Assembly: GCA_964058805.1 (NCBI GenBank)
Contig: CAXKVV010000824.1
Location: 1 to 64,000 of the forward strand
DNA from: Schoenoplectus triqueter
Taxonomy: Eukaryota > Streptophyta > Magnoliopsida > Poales > Cyperaceae
Direction of reading: 5' to 3'
DNA length: 64,000 nt
Shown here piece by piece: positions 55,910-64,000 of the stretch. The position numbers were made by a program, and so were the translations under genes. The notes under the pieces were generated by a model. It had not been told where the DNA came from, searched no databases, and worked only from the letters and a program-made list of their open reading frames with translations. The first letter of the stretch is position 1, and each line of letters begins with the position of its first letter.

Positions 55910-56566
55910 TCAGACTCGTGGTGCAACAGATGCAACCGATGAGGCAGCCCCTCCAAGGAACGAAAGCAATCCGGCCGCAGCCCCACCTTGCTGATCGGGT
56001 TCATCCAGGAATAGATCTTCTGGAACCCGAAGAGCGCCATGGATGCACACAAGCAAAGCTCCAACAGTAATGGCGGAGATTATGAGAGATCCAATCGACG
56101 TCATGAAGATCACAATTATGGAGACGAGAGCCAGGCCTCCTAGGGTTTCTCTGTCAGAGAAGGTGCGACCGAAGATGGTTAGAGGTGGATCTGAGGGGCG
56201 AAAGAGGTACAGAAACGACCACGCAGCAAGGAGAGAGAGGAGCAGGAAGAGAGAAACCGGGTGGGTAACGAGGGAGACAGCTAGGGAGAGAGCGACGATG
56301 GCGGTGTAGTTCACGCGGAAGTAGGGTAGGTTCTTGCGGAGGCGAGAGGTAGCCTCGGAGAGTGAGGCTGGGCGAGAGATGGCGGAGCGGTCGATCATCT
56401 CCGGCCATGGACGGAGATCCGAGGTAGAGCGGCGAAGCGAGTCGGAGAGGCGCGAGATGAAGCTGCGGATCGCCGGAGTGGCAGCCGGAGCGGGAGGTTC
56501 GGCGGTGGCGACAGTGGGATTGGTGATAGGGATGACTGCTGGGACTTGCGTTGCCGCTGTGGCCAT
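55910..56566 (-). CDS. PRA1: PRA1 family protein (B-type)
   Basis: A single intronless frame of 218 residues. An Ala/Pro/Thr-rich N-terminus is followed by the PRA1 domain: RPWPEMIDRSAISRPASLSE, NLPYFRVNYTA (about 85-95), a hydrophobic pair (about 91-133) with YLFRP after it, then GGLALVSIIVIFMTS and SLIISAITVGALLVCIHGA (about 142-180) and HGALRVPEDLF. PRA1 proteins are small four-helix membrane proteins of the ER, Golgi and endosomes that bind prenylated Rab GTPases and assist vesicle traffic. Intronless structure and about 210-220 residues are normal for plant PRA1 genes. A CT-rich leader lies upstream (56570-56650), and TTTATAATC on the minus strand near 56660 could be the TATA box. It is divergent from POP5. 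Confidence 0.95.
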   Translation of the reverse strand: MATAATQVPAVIPITNPTVATAEPPAPAATPAIRSFISRLSDSLRRSTSDLRPWPEMIDRSAISRPASLSEATSRLRKNLPYFRVNYTAIVALSLAVSLVTHPVSLFLLLSLLAAWSFLYLFRPSDPPLTIFGRTFSDRETLGGLALVSIIVIFMTSIGSLIISAITVGALLVCIHGALRVPEDLFLDEPDQQGGAAAGLLSFLGGAASSVASVAPRV

Positions 56567-57084
56567 GGCTACAGAGAAGAGAAGGAGAGGTTGAGAATCC
56601 CAGATCTAGAGAGAGAAGAAAGGTTAAGCAGAGAGAGATGAAATAGGAAAGAGTCAAAGATTATAAATTAATCCCAATATACGCTTTCCATGGAGAAATG
56701 GTCACTGACTGCAGGGTCCCGCATGGATCATGAAGTATGCTTTACGTCAATGGTCAAGTCTTGGAGTGGGTCCCGCGACATAGGCAACCGCAATAGGAAT
56801 ACTAGACGGAGAATGTAACAGATGACCGGTCGCTACAGGGACGGGGATTAATTTATAGGGAGCTTAAAAAAATGATTTAATTGTTGTTGTTTCATTGTCG
56901 GTGCCGAATAGTAACATGATTAGGATGCCATGACTAGTAATATTGTTATATTATTTGAAGACTTGGATGCTCTAATTTGGTTGAACGGCATGCTAAAAAT
57001 TGCAACTAGTGCTTTTGATCCCGTCAGTCAATTGTGTCATAAAACGCAGAACAATTTTTAGCTTGAAATAAAACATGAACTTGT
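56567..57084. other. Divergent intergenic region between PRA1 and POP5
   Basis: Holds the PRA1 leader and promoter at the left and upstream POP5 sequence at the right. No mobile element or extra gene was recognised. Confidence 0.45.
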
Positions 57085-57119
57085 CATACGCCATACGCCA
57101 TACGCCATAGGCCATAGGC
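57085..57119. repeat. Five tandem heptamers (CATACGC/CATAGGC)
   Basis: Units at 57085, 57092, 57099 (CATACGC) and 57106, 57113 (CATAGGC). A short tandem repeat in the POP5 upstream region. Confidence 0.9.
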
Positions 57120-57122
57120 CCA
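57117..57122 (-). promoter_or_regulatory. Site II-type element upstream of POP5
   Basis: GGCCCA on the plus strand is TGGGCC on the minus strand. It matches the TGGGCY site II core that TCP factors bind in promoters of plant ribosome and RNA-processing genes. It overlaps the end of the heptamer array, about 415 bases from the POP5 ATG. Prediction from motif only. Confidence 0.4.
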
Positions 57123-57536
57123 TAACCCATATAGCAATTGGATAACAGCGGACACTACACTACAGGGTCCTATCTGGACAAGATGTTAATTATGGGCGGA
57201 TTGTGCACTGAGCGCCTGCAGCCCAAACAAAAGTTGGACTTGGGATTCTCTCCTTTCTCAGAAGATTATATCTCTCTGTCGAGGTCGATGTGTCAGCTGT
57301 CGATCCCTCTTCCTCTGAGCCCTGGCCGCCTCGCCGCCCCTCCGTCGAGTTCTTCTCTTCTTTGGTTTCGTTCTCTCCAAGTCCCGTCTGCCATAGCGTG
57401 TCATCTCTCGTCCGTTAGGTGCTGAGAATTTCTCCAAACTACTCCTGATTAGTTACCTTTATGCAGCCGCTAAGTACCGATGTCGGTCCTGATGTATTGT
57501 ATTGGATGTAGGTCATAAGTGATATTTCTAGGAAAC

Positions 57537-58736
57537 ATGGTTCATTTCAAGAACAGGTATTTGGTGATGGAGGTGATTGTCGACCCTAATCGTGAAACAG
57601 GTGATGCCGAGCCAGTAGTGCTTAGTAGCTTTAATGTCACAAAAGCCATTAAAGATAGCATTCAATTAAATTTTGGGGAGTGTGGTTTAGCCTCTTCGCT
57701 CATTTCTTTCCAAGGTATGTATTTGTTTCCAGTGTTTTACAGTTCTATGTCTACCAGAGATTGTAATTTTACTTTTGGAATCTAGCAGTTATTTTGGTTA
57801 TCAGATACCTAAGTTAATACTACAATTGGGCCAGCAAATTTGGTTTCTAACCTGTTGACGCCACTCTCTTAACAATTGCTTGTATTGACCGAAGAAATTG
57901 GGAGTTCACATAGGCTTGTTTTAACAAGGATGGTGACCGTTTTGGTACCAATTGGATCAGGTAAGATCCAGTGTCTTCTGGAAACCTTGTTTGGTCCTCC
58001 TAACAATACCTATAATGATTGTTCTGATTTGTCTGCACAATATTGGTACAATAGAATGTAATATAATGTGCCAAGCTCAATATGGCACTTCTACTTAAGT
58101 GTGTATCATTTATTAATTGTTATCTCATCTTTGATGGCATAGCATGGAGCGACAATATAGTATTAATTGCCCACTTGTTCCACCTTATTTTGTTTAGTGA
58201 AATATATGAATCCAGTCACAAAGATATGCATTATAAGAGCCTCCAGAGAAGATCATCAAAAAATCTGGGCTGCTATAACGATGGTACGCACTATTGGGAG
58301 GTGCCCTGTTTTTTTCAACCTATTAGACTTGAGTGGTAAGTCTTTGTCAACATTGTTGCTTAGAGCACAAGCATAATATTGGTATGATTTGATTTTAGTC
58401 ATATTTATTTATCATCTTCTCTTTGTCCATATCTTTGATCTTATATGATCATTTTACGCTATCAGCCTATCAGAGGCAAAGCACTTTTATGGCTGCTGGG
58501 TGCTGGTCGCCGCATGATTTTTTTTTTAAATTCAAATTTTCTATTCAAACATACTAATTTCACATCTCTCCCCTTCAATTTTCTTAGGTTGCATAAGGGC
58601 ATGTAGGAGAAAGGCCTTGGAATGCGATGCAGCAAAATTTGAGCAGTACAAACTTATGTATGGTGATCGTGTGACGCCTGAGATTGAAAGTTCAGTGAAA
58701 AGCAATTTTGAGAGAATAAAAGCATTGGAGAGCTGA
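57537..58736 (+). CDS. POP5: RNase P/MRP protein subunit POP5
   Basis: Three exons: 57537-57714, 58198-58335 and 58588-58736 (stop TGA 58734-58736), all with GT-AG junctions in phase, about 154 residues. The N-terminus MVHFKNRYLVMEV, KAIKDSIQLNFGECGLASSL, VKYMNPVTKICIIRASREDH, a GRCPVFFNLLDLSG segment and CIRACRRKALECD follow the POP5/Rpp14 family in order. POP5 is a protein subunit of nuclear RNase P and RNase MRP, needed for tRNA 5' maturation and pre-rRNA cleavage; in Arabidopsis it is essential (EMB1687, recalled). I chose ATG 57537 because family members start MV.FKNRY; an in-frame ATG at 57519 would add only six residues. A 5' UTR intron between about 57430 and 57510 is possible. Confidence 0.94.
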
Positions 58737-59070
58737 TGTCACAACTCTCTTTTTTTCATCTGATGAAGTAGCATATGTTCTATGTTTATTTAATGTTTTA
58801 CAACTATTTTATGGTTTCTGGTTGCATGGTATGTACAAAATGAATACAACATCCTCGGTTGGTATGTTCTTAGTACAACTAAACATAGTTTTTTTATACT
58901 TCAAAGTTATCATGATGACCAGACAATTAAGTCACACATAAAGGATTGCGCCACTACTAACACCAGGTTCATTTGAAACAGAAGGTTCTGATATTTTTAG
59001 GTGTATTTTTCGAATAAATCACAACCTGATCAGCAAGTGCAAGTGCATCATTGAGAAGTCATACAGCCAA

Positions 59071-59238
59071 TCAGACTTGCAAGCAAATCTGGTTTCCTGC
59101 CATGCGAACTGGCCCTTCTCTTGCCGCAAGTGAAGTTGCAAGCATCATAGTTAACAAAACTGCTATTGTTGTTCCTATTAGTAATCCACCCACAAAAAAT
59201 ATCACAATTATGAGTTTCTGAGATGTATTAATCAACAT
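59071..59238 (-). CDS. Possible 55-residue single-pass membrane peptide
   Basis: A short frame from ATG 59238-59236 to TGA 59073-59071. After MLINTSQK it has one strongly hydrophobic helix (LIIVIFFVGGLLIGTTIAVL and onward, about residues 9-33), then ATSLAAREGPVRMAGN. It is more coding-like than nearby AT-rich DNA and lies convergent to POP5, about 335 bases from its stop. It could be a small gene, the last exon of an unrecognised gene (an AG acceptor-like site lies just upstream) or chance. I do not recognise a family. Confidence 0.3.
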   Translation of the reverse strand: MLINTSQKLIIVIFFVGGLLIGTTIAVLLTMMLATSLAAREGPVRMAGNQICLQV

Positions 59239-60330
59239 GCAAAATTCAGATGCACTACTACCTCAAGAAACCTCAATTCCTTTCGGTGCTGATAAAAGAA
59301 AAAAACTATCTAGATGAGAAATATGTCGAACCATTCTTGCTATATTATTCCTTATAAAGATAGCAATCTTTGTGAATTGTTAAGAGGAGCTGTAATTTGG
59401 GTTATTTGAAATGAAAAAAATAGATTTATTTTTGAAGGGGTAATTGTAAAAGTTTAAGATTATTAGGAGGGGCTATAATATCACTGAAAAAAATTAGATA
59501 TTATTCATTTAATTATCCTTCATAATGTGTATATATTACCAATACAGCTCAGTCAAGGTCATTTAAGTATAGTATTAATAGAGGAAGATGATGGGTCTGA
59601 AGAAGAATCACCTAGCCTATGCGCAATCTGACCCTTTCTTCTTGTTCTGGATATTTTATTTCTTTGTGTCTTGTTTTGTGCAGTAGGGTATGAGATGCTG
59701 AAAATTAAACGAAATATCTAATTAAGTTTGAAGAAGAGATTAACTAGTATCAAGTACTCTTAAGTAGACTTTTCTTTAAAAACTTTGTTAGTTAATGTTG
59801 AAATCCTGGATAGAAGATGTTGATCTCTGTTAGCTTAATTGTTAGATGAAATGTAGTAAGTAAAACTTCAGTCATAATCATAACTGCTTTATTTTGATCA
59901 TGCCCCTAAAGTAAAGAGGGTATGTACTTGTAAAGTTACTACTTGTTTCATTACTCTTAAATTTGTTACGTCAGCCTAGAGATAGCAGGTAAATTTCAAC
60001 ATCAATTAACCCCAACCAATAACTTGTTGAACAAACTTAAGACAAATAAAATTCTTCAAGTGAAACTTTGAAAGTTGAACGAGACTTATTATCTGAATCT
60101 CAAGAAGAAAAATGAAAAAAAGAAGACAAAAGAAGAGGCTAAATGTCTGGGTTCATAACTATCATTGTTCAATATTGACCTCCAAACTTATCGCTAATTC
60201 GTATATTATTTAAACGGTCATGGCGCCATCGGATGACACTGGCAGATTAATGAGTTCTATATATTATTATATGGATGCAAGCTATTGAGATTAATACTAA
60301 TGGCCTCAGATTGTCCAAATCATCACAGGC
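59239..60330. other. Intergenic, nothing recognised
   Basis: AT-rich sequence up to the Copia 5' LTR. No gene, RNA or repeat recognised. Confidence 0.4.
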
Positions 60331-60546
60331 TGTCATAGATTGTACATAGCAACGGCTAGTATTGTGCATATTTAGAATTAGGCTATAATTAGGGAATTAG
60401 AATGTAATCAGGATATAATTAGAATCTATGTAAATTTAGCAACTAGAAAACGGCTAGCTTGTCCAGTATATAGGTGTAAAATCTCCTCTGTAAAGTATAT
60501 ACAAAAATCTATTTTCTTCTTTCAATTCAATGTCTCAATTTCCACA
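60331..60546 (+). repeat. 5' LTR of a Ty1/Copia element (216 bp)
   Basis: Begins TGTCATAGATTGTACATAGC and ends TTTCCACA (TG...CA), directly followed by the primer-binding site. A TATA box (TATATAG, 60467-60473) sits near the 3' half, as is usual in short Copia LTRs. The 3' LTR and the right target duplication are beyond the window; the left 5-bp flank is CAGGC. Confidence 0.8.
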
Positions 60547-60558
60547 TGGTATCAGAGC
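60547..60558 (+). other. Copia primer-binding site
   Basis: TGGTATCAGAGC, complementary to the 3' end of initiator tRNA-Met, immediately after the LTR. Confidence 0.93.
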
Positions 60559-60871
60559 AAGTTAACTGGAATCTGGCAGCTCTCAGACCAAGCACAAAGG
60601 TGCGAATAGTAAGCGCGCTTCAAGCCACAAAGTGACGAGCACTGCTTTTGTAAAGTCTGTCTTCATCGAGCTCAAAGGAATCGAGGAAGGCAACAAAGAA
60701 GAGGCAACAAGAAGGAAAAAGATTTAAAAATCAACAAGCACTGCACTGCATTACCAGTATATCTAAACCTGTCATTTTCTTTTTCCTTTTTTCTCTGGAC
60801 TACTGTTCTGGCAACAACAACTGAAACTTACCAGTAAAATCAACAACTGTTTCTAACCAGCATCTCAAATC

Positions 60872-63800
60872 ATGACTGACAATAGCAAACTTACTTCTTA
60901 CATTCTCACTGGTTCCAATAATTATGTACCATGGGCACGATCAGTAGAGATAGGATTAGGGGGTAAGGGAAAATTGCATTTCATTAATGGATCCAAAGAG
61001 AAACCGAAACCAAAGGATCCAGTCAATCCCACAACTGATGAAAAGACCACCATAGAAAATTGGGAAACCTCTGATCAACTGATTATGTCTTGGCTTTTAA
61101 GCACAATGGACACAAAAATATCAAGTGCCCTAATGTATTGCAAAACTGCCAGAGAAATCTGGACAAAGGCCAAAACTCGATATGGCCAAGGAAAGAATTT
61201 TGCACATATCTTTGCATTAAGACGAGAACTGTCCAATATCAAACAAGGGAATCTCACCAACTCGGATTTAGTAACAGAATTGTTGATAAAATGGGAAGAA
61301 TTGCAGATGTATCTCCCAGAAACAGAAAATCCAGAGGAAATTCACAAAAGAAATGAACATGAGTTGATTTATACTTATCTTGGGGCATTAGATTCAAGTT
61401 TCGAGCCCATTAGGGCTCAGATCCTCTCATCGGCAGAAATGCCAACGTTTGATGATGTAGTACTCAGGGTTGAACAGGAAGATACGAGGCGACGGCTCAT
61501 GAATCCGTCATTCGCAACAAACACAGAGAATCAGGCTTTTCGGGCAACATACACGAAAGACAGAGGAAAGGGAAACCTATGGTGTGATCACTGCAAGCGA
61601 TCGAGTCACAACAGGGAGAGTTGCTGGGTTCTGCAACCCCATCTCAAGCCACAACAGAACAACCGAGGCGGCGGAGGTGCCAACACTGGCGGATGGCGCA
61701 GAGAGGCACACTCCGCCATAGGAGAAATCACCAGCGGCGGGACGAACGCGAAGGAAAAAGGTGCGGGTGAAATCAACCCTAATACCGCTCTTTACGGGCC
61801 GCCTCTGTTTAATCCGCCTGGGTCTTCTGGGCCGACTGGATCATCTAGGCCGCCTGGGCCTTCTGGTCAAGCAGGGCCGACTGGATCATCTGGGCCGACA
61901 TCAGATCAATTGACACAATTGGTCAATCAACTGAACCAGCTACTCCAGCCGAGACAAAATTATTCAGGTTTATCTAAACTTAAGCTTTCAAATAATTCAA
62001 TGTATTTAAATAAAAACCAGCATGATTCAAATTGGATTATCGATTCAGGAGCAACGCACCACATGTCTTGTAATCCAAACAAGTTTTTAAATCTGGTAAC
62101 CTCAAGTAAACCACAATTTGTCACAACAGCTAATGGTGGTCAAACCAAAATTTTTGGTACAGGAACCATTTCTGTTCTCAACCAACCAGCCAATGAGGCC
62201 TTATATTTACCAGACTTTCATTCTAATTTATTATCTGTTAATAAGATCGTCAAAGATCTCAATTGTGCCGTAATATTCTTACCAGAAAAAGTGATTTTTC
62301 AGGACAGAATCTCAGGGAATATGATTGATGAAGGAATTCTTAGGAATGGCTTATATTATCTTGAAGAAAATAATAAGTGTTTTGCATCAAGTAAAAATAA
62401 TGATCGTGGATATTTATTGCATTTAAGATTTGGTCATCCATCTGATCAAGTTTTGAATAGACTTTTTCATTATAATTATGATTCTTCTAGTTGTGATACT
62501 TGTAGATTTGCAAAGCAAACTCGTTTACCTTTTCCTACTTCCATAACTAAAGTAGAAAAATGTTTTGATTTAATTCATTCTGATGTTTGGGGACCTTCTC
62601 CCGTAGAATCATACAATCATTATAAATATTATGTTACATTCATTGATGATTTTTCAAAAACTACTTGGGTATATCTTTTAAAAACCAAAAATGAAGTTTT
62701 TTCATGTTTTCAAGAATTTTTTAATTTTATTACAAACCAATACAATGCTCAAGTCAAAGTTTTTCGATCTGACAATGGTACTGAATATATGAATAAGGAT
62801 TTCACCATTTTTTTCAAACAACATGGTATTCTTCATCAAACAACATGTATTCATACACCCCAACAAAATGGAGTTTCTGAAAGAAAAAATAGACATCTTC
62901 TTGAAAAAACAAGAGCTTTACTACTTCAGAATAATGTTCCAAAGAAATTCTGGTCGGATGCAATTCTAACTGCTACTTACCTCATAAATAGATTACCAAG
63001 CCCAAATCTCAATAATTTAAGTCCTCTTGAAATTCTCAAAGGAAGAAAAATTGACTTAGATCATATTAGAGTATTTGGATGCACCTGCTTTGTATATATC
63101 AAACGAAAGGACAAACTAGATAAAAACTCTGTGAAAACTATTTTTCTTGGCTACTCGTCAACCCAAAAGGGATACAAGTGCTTTGATCCCGAACAAAATA
63201 AACTGTATATTTCGAGGGATATAGTTTTCAGAGAACATGAACCATTCTTCACGCCTGCACATGACACCACCGCTGCAACACCAAGCACTCTGCAATTCCT
63301 ATCTCCTTCCTTTGACAATGAAGAAAATCCTTCCGCATCTTCTTCAGGGGGAGATTATGCGGATGAACGGAACAATACAGAAGACAGACAAGAAGAAGAA
63401 GAAGAAGATGCAATCAGACGACGATCAACACGAACACGGCAACCTTCAACAAGGTTAAGGGATTTTGTATCCCATCAGGTTTTGTATCCTATCCAAGATT
63501 TTATTAATTACAACAAGGTATCACCAACCTACCAGACTTATTTAAGCAAACTTGACGGTAACAATGAACCAAATTCGTATGACGAGGCCAAACAACAGAC
63601 CATATGGATTCAAGCCATGAATGAAGAATTAAAGGCCTTAGAACAAAACAACACATGGGACATGGTAGAACTACCCAAAGGTAAGAAACCAGTAGGATGC
63701 AAATGGGTCTATAAGATAAAATATAACAGTGATGGCACAGTTGAAAGGTATAAAGCCAGATTAGTTGCCAAAGGTTTCACCCAAACATACGGCATTGACT

Positions 63801-64000
63801 ATCAAGAAACATTTGCCCCTGTAGCAAAAATGAACACCTTTAGGATCTTAATGTCAATAGCAACCAATCATGGGTGGGACCTGTTCCAAATGGATGTAAA
63901 AAATGCTTTCTTACAAGGAGATCTTGAGGAGGAAGTCTACATGACACCCCCACCAGGATATTGTGAAACCTCCAAGGTATGCAAACTTCGAAAGGCTATT
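60872..64000 (+). CDS. Ty1/Copia Gag-Pol polyprotein, open to the window end
   Basis: From ATG 60872 the frame stays open for 1043 codons to the last base, with no stop or frameshift. Order: Gag with a UBN2-like region (residues 1-200), CCHC knuckle [14 protein letters not shown] (about 237-250), a Gly/Pro-rich segment (about 309-346), protease [11 protein letters not shown] (about 390), pre-integrase [10 protein letters not shown]...CDTCRFAKQ (about 514-550), integrase with its D, D, E residues in [15 protein letters not shown] and VSERKNRHL (about 570-675), and the start of RVT_2 reverse transcriptase ([17 protein letters not shown], then [15 protein letters not shown]). PR-INT-RT order defines Copia. 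The catalytic YVDD, RNase H and 3' LTR lie outside. An unbroken frame suggests a recent, possibly autonomous insertion. Confidence 0.95.
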   Translation, partial: MTDNSKLTSYILTGSNNYVPWARSVEIGLGGKGKLHFINGSKEKPKPKDPVNPTTDEKTTIENWETSDQLIMSWLLSTMDTKISSALMYCKTAREIWTKAKTRYGQGKNFAHIFALRRELSNIKQGNLTNSDLVTELLIKWEELQMYLPETENPEEIHKRNEHELIYTYLGALDSSFEPIRAQILSSAEMPTFDDVVLRVEQEDTRRRLMNPSFATNTENQAFRATYTKDRGKGNLWCDHCKRSSHNRESCWVLQPHLKPQQNNRGGGGANTGGWRREAHSAIGEITSGGTNAKEKGAGEINPNTALYGPPLFNPPGSSGPTGSSRPPGPSGQAGPTGSSGPTSDQLTQLVNQLNQLLQPRQNYSGLSKLKLSNNSMYLNKNQHDSNWIIDSGATHHMSCNPNKFLNLVTSSKPQFVTTANGGQTKIFGTGTISVLNQPANEALYLPDFHSNLLSVNKIVKDLNCAVIFLPEKVIFQDRISGNMIDEGILRNGLYYLEENNKCFASSKNNDRGYLLHLRFGHPSDQVLNRLFHYNYDSSSCDTCRFAKQTRLPFPTSITKVEKCFDLIHSDVWGPSPVESYNHYKYYVTFIDDFSKTTWVYLLKTKNEVFSCFQEFFNFITNQYNAQVKVFRSDNGTEYMNKDFTIFFKQHGILHQTTCIHTPQQNGVSERKNRHLLEKTRALLLQNNVPKKFWSDAILTATYLINRLPSPNLNNLSPLEILKGRKIDLDHIRVFGCTCFVYIKRKDKLDKNSVKTIFLGYSSTQKGYKCFDPEQNKLYISRDIVFREHEPFFTPAHDTTAATPSTLQFLSPSFDNEENPSASSSGGDYADERNNTEDRQEEEEEDAIRRRSTRTRQPSTRLRDFVSHQVLYPIQDFINYNKVSPTYQTYLSKLDGNNEPNSYDEAKQQTIWIQAMNEELKALEQNNTWDMVELPKGKKPVGCKWVYKIKYNSDGTVERYKARLVAKGFTQTYGIDYQETFAPVAKMNTFRILMSIATNHGWDLFQMDVKNAFLQGDLEEEVYMTPPPGYCETSKVCKLRKAI

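Noticed and set aside
1..64000. CRISPR arrays, bacterial operons, tRNA genes
   Set aside because: The window is plant nuclear DNA. No regularly spaced repeat-spacer array was seen, and no sequence with tRNA A- and B-box layout was recognised by eye.

Overview
This window is nuclear DNA of a flowering plant. Genes carry spliced, GT-AG bounded introns in an AT-rich background. The families present are land-plant ones: a TT10/LAC15-type laccase, an IMK-type LRR receptor kinase, a PRA1 protein, a SWR1-complex HIT zinc-finger protein and RNase P/MRP subunit POP5. Transposable elements occupy most of the rest. I cannot name the species.

Layout. 1-2125: the 3' three exons of SWC6 (+), with a Mutator-like hairpin MITE in an intron. 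2742-8906: an intact five-exon laccase gene (-), convergent with SWC6. 9-23 kb: gene-poor, AT-rich DNA with hAT-, CACTA- and Mutator-like MITEs, microsatellites, a reversed LTR fragment and a 48-bp chloroplast 23S rRNA insert. 23752-26637: a complete two-exon IMK2-like receptor kinase (-). 28161-29322: a Harbinger-like MITE filled with AAT repeats. 30.2-48.1 kb: a nest of elements. A young Ty3/Gypsy chromovirus (30970-47049, exact 5-bp target duplication) lies inside a LTR with TTATAACG hairpins, which itself seems to lie inside a hAT-like element. 48086-51215: a deleted Athila-like Ty3 element with its 3' LTR. 51.2-53.9 kb: hAT debris, including a decayed transposase. 55910-56566: PRA1 gene (-). 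57537-58736: POP5 (+), three exons. 60331-64000: the 5' LTR and an uninterrupted Ty1/Copia polyprotein that runs off the window.

The host genes look like unrelated housekeeping and cell-surface genes and form no pathway. SWC6 belongs to H2A.Z deposition, POP5 to tRNA/rRNA processing, PRA1 to vesicle traffic, the laccase to apoplastic phenolic oxidation and IMK2 to plasma-membrane signalling.

The most unusual object is the chromovirus. Its two LTRs (about 5.45 kb each) are longer than its internal region (5.17 kb) and nearly identical. Each LTR holds a dense one-strand run of the hexamer CTGGTA, a cluster of stems with a possible pseudoknot, and a GC-rich exon-like island. Its gag frame has one in-frame TGA. 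These LTR structures, the hairpin arrays in the neighbouring LTR, and the intact Copia element are the best candidates for follow-up.
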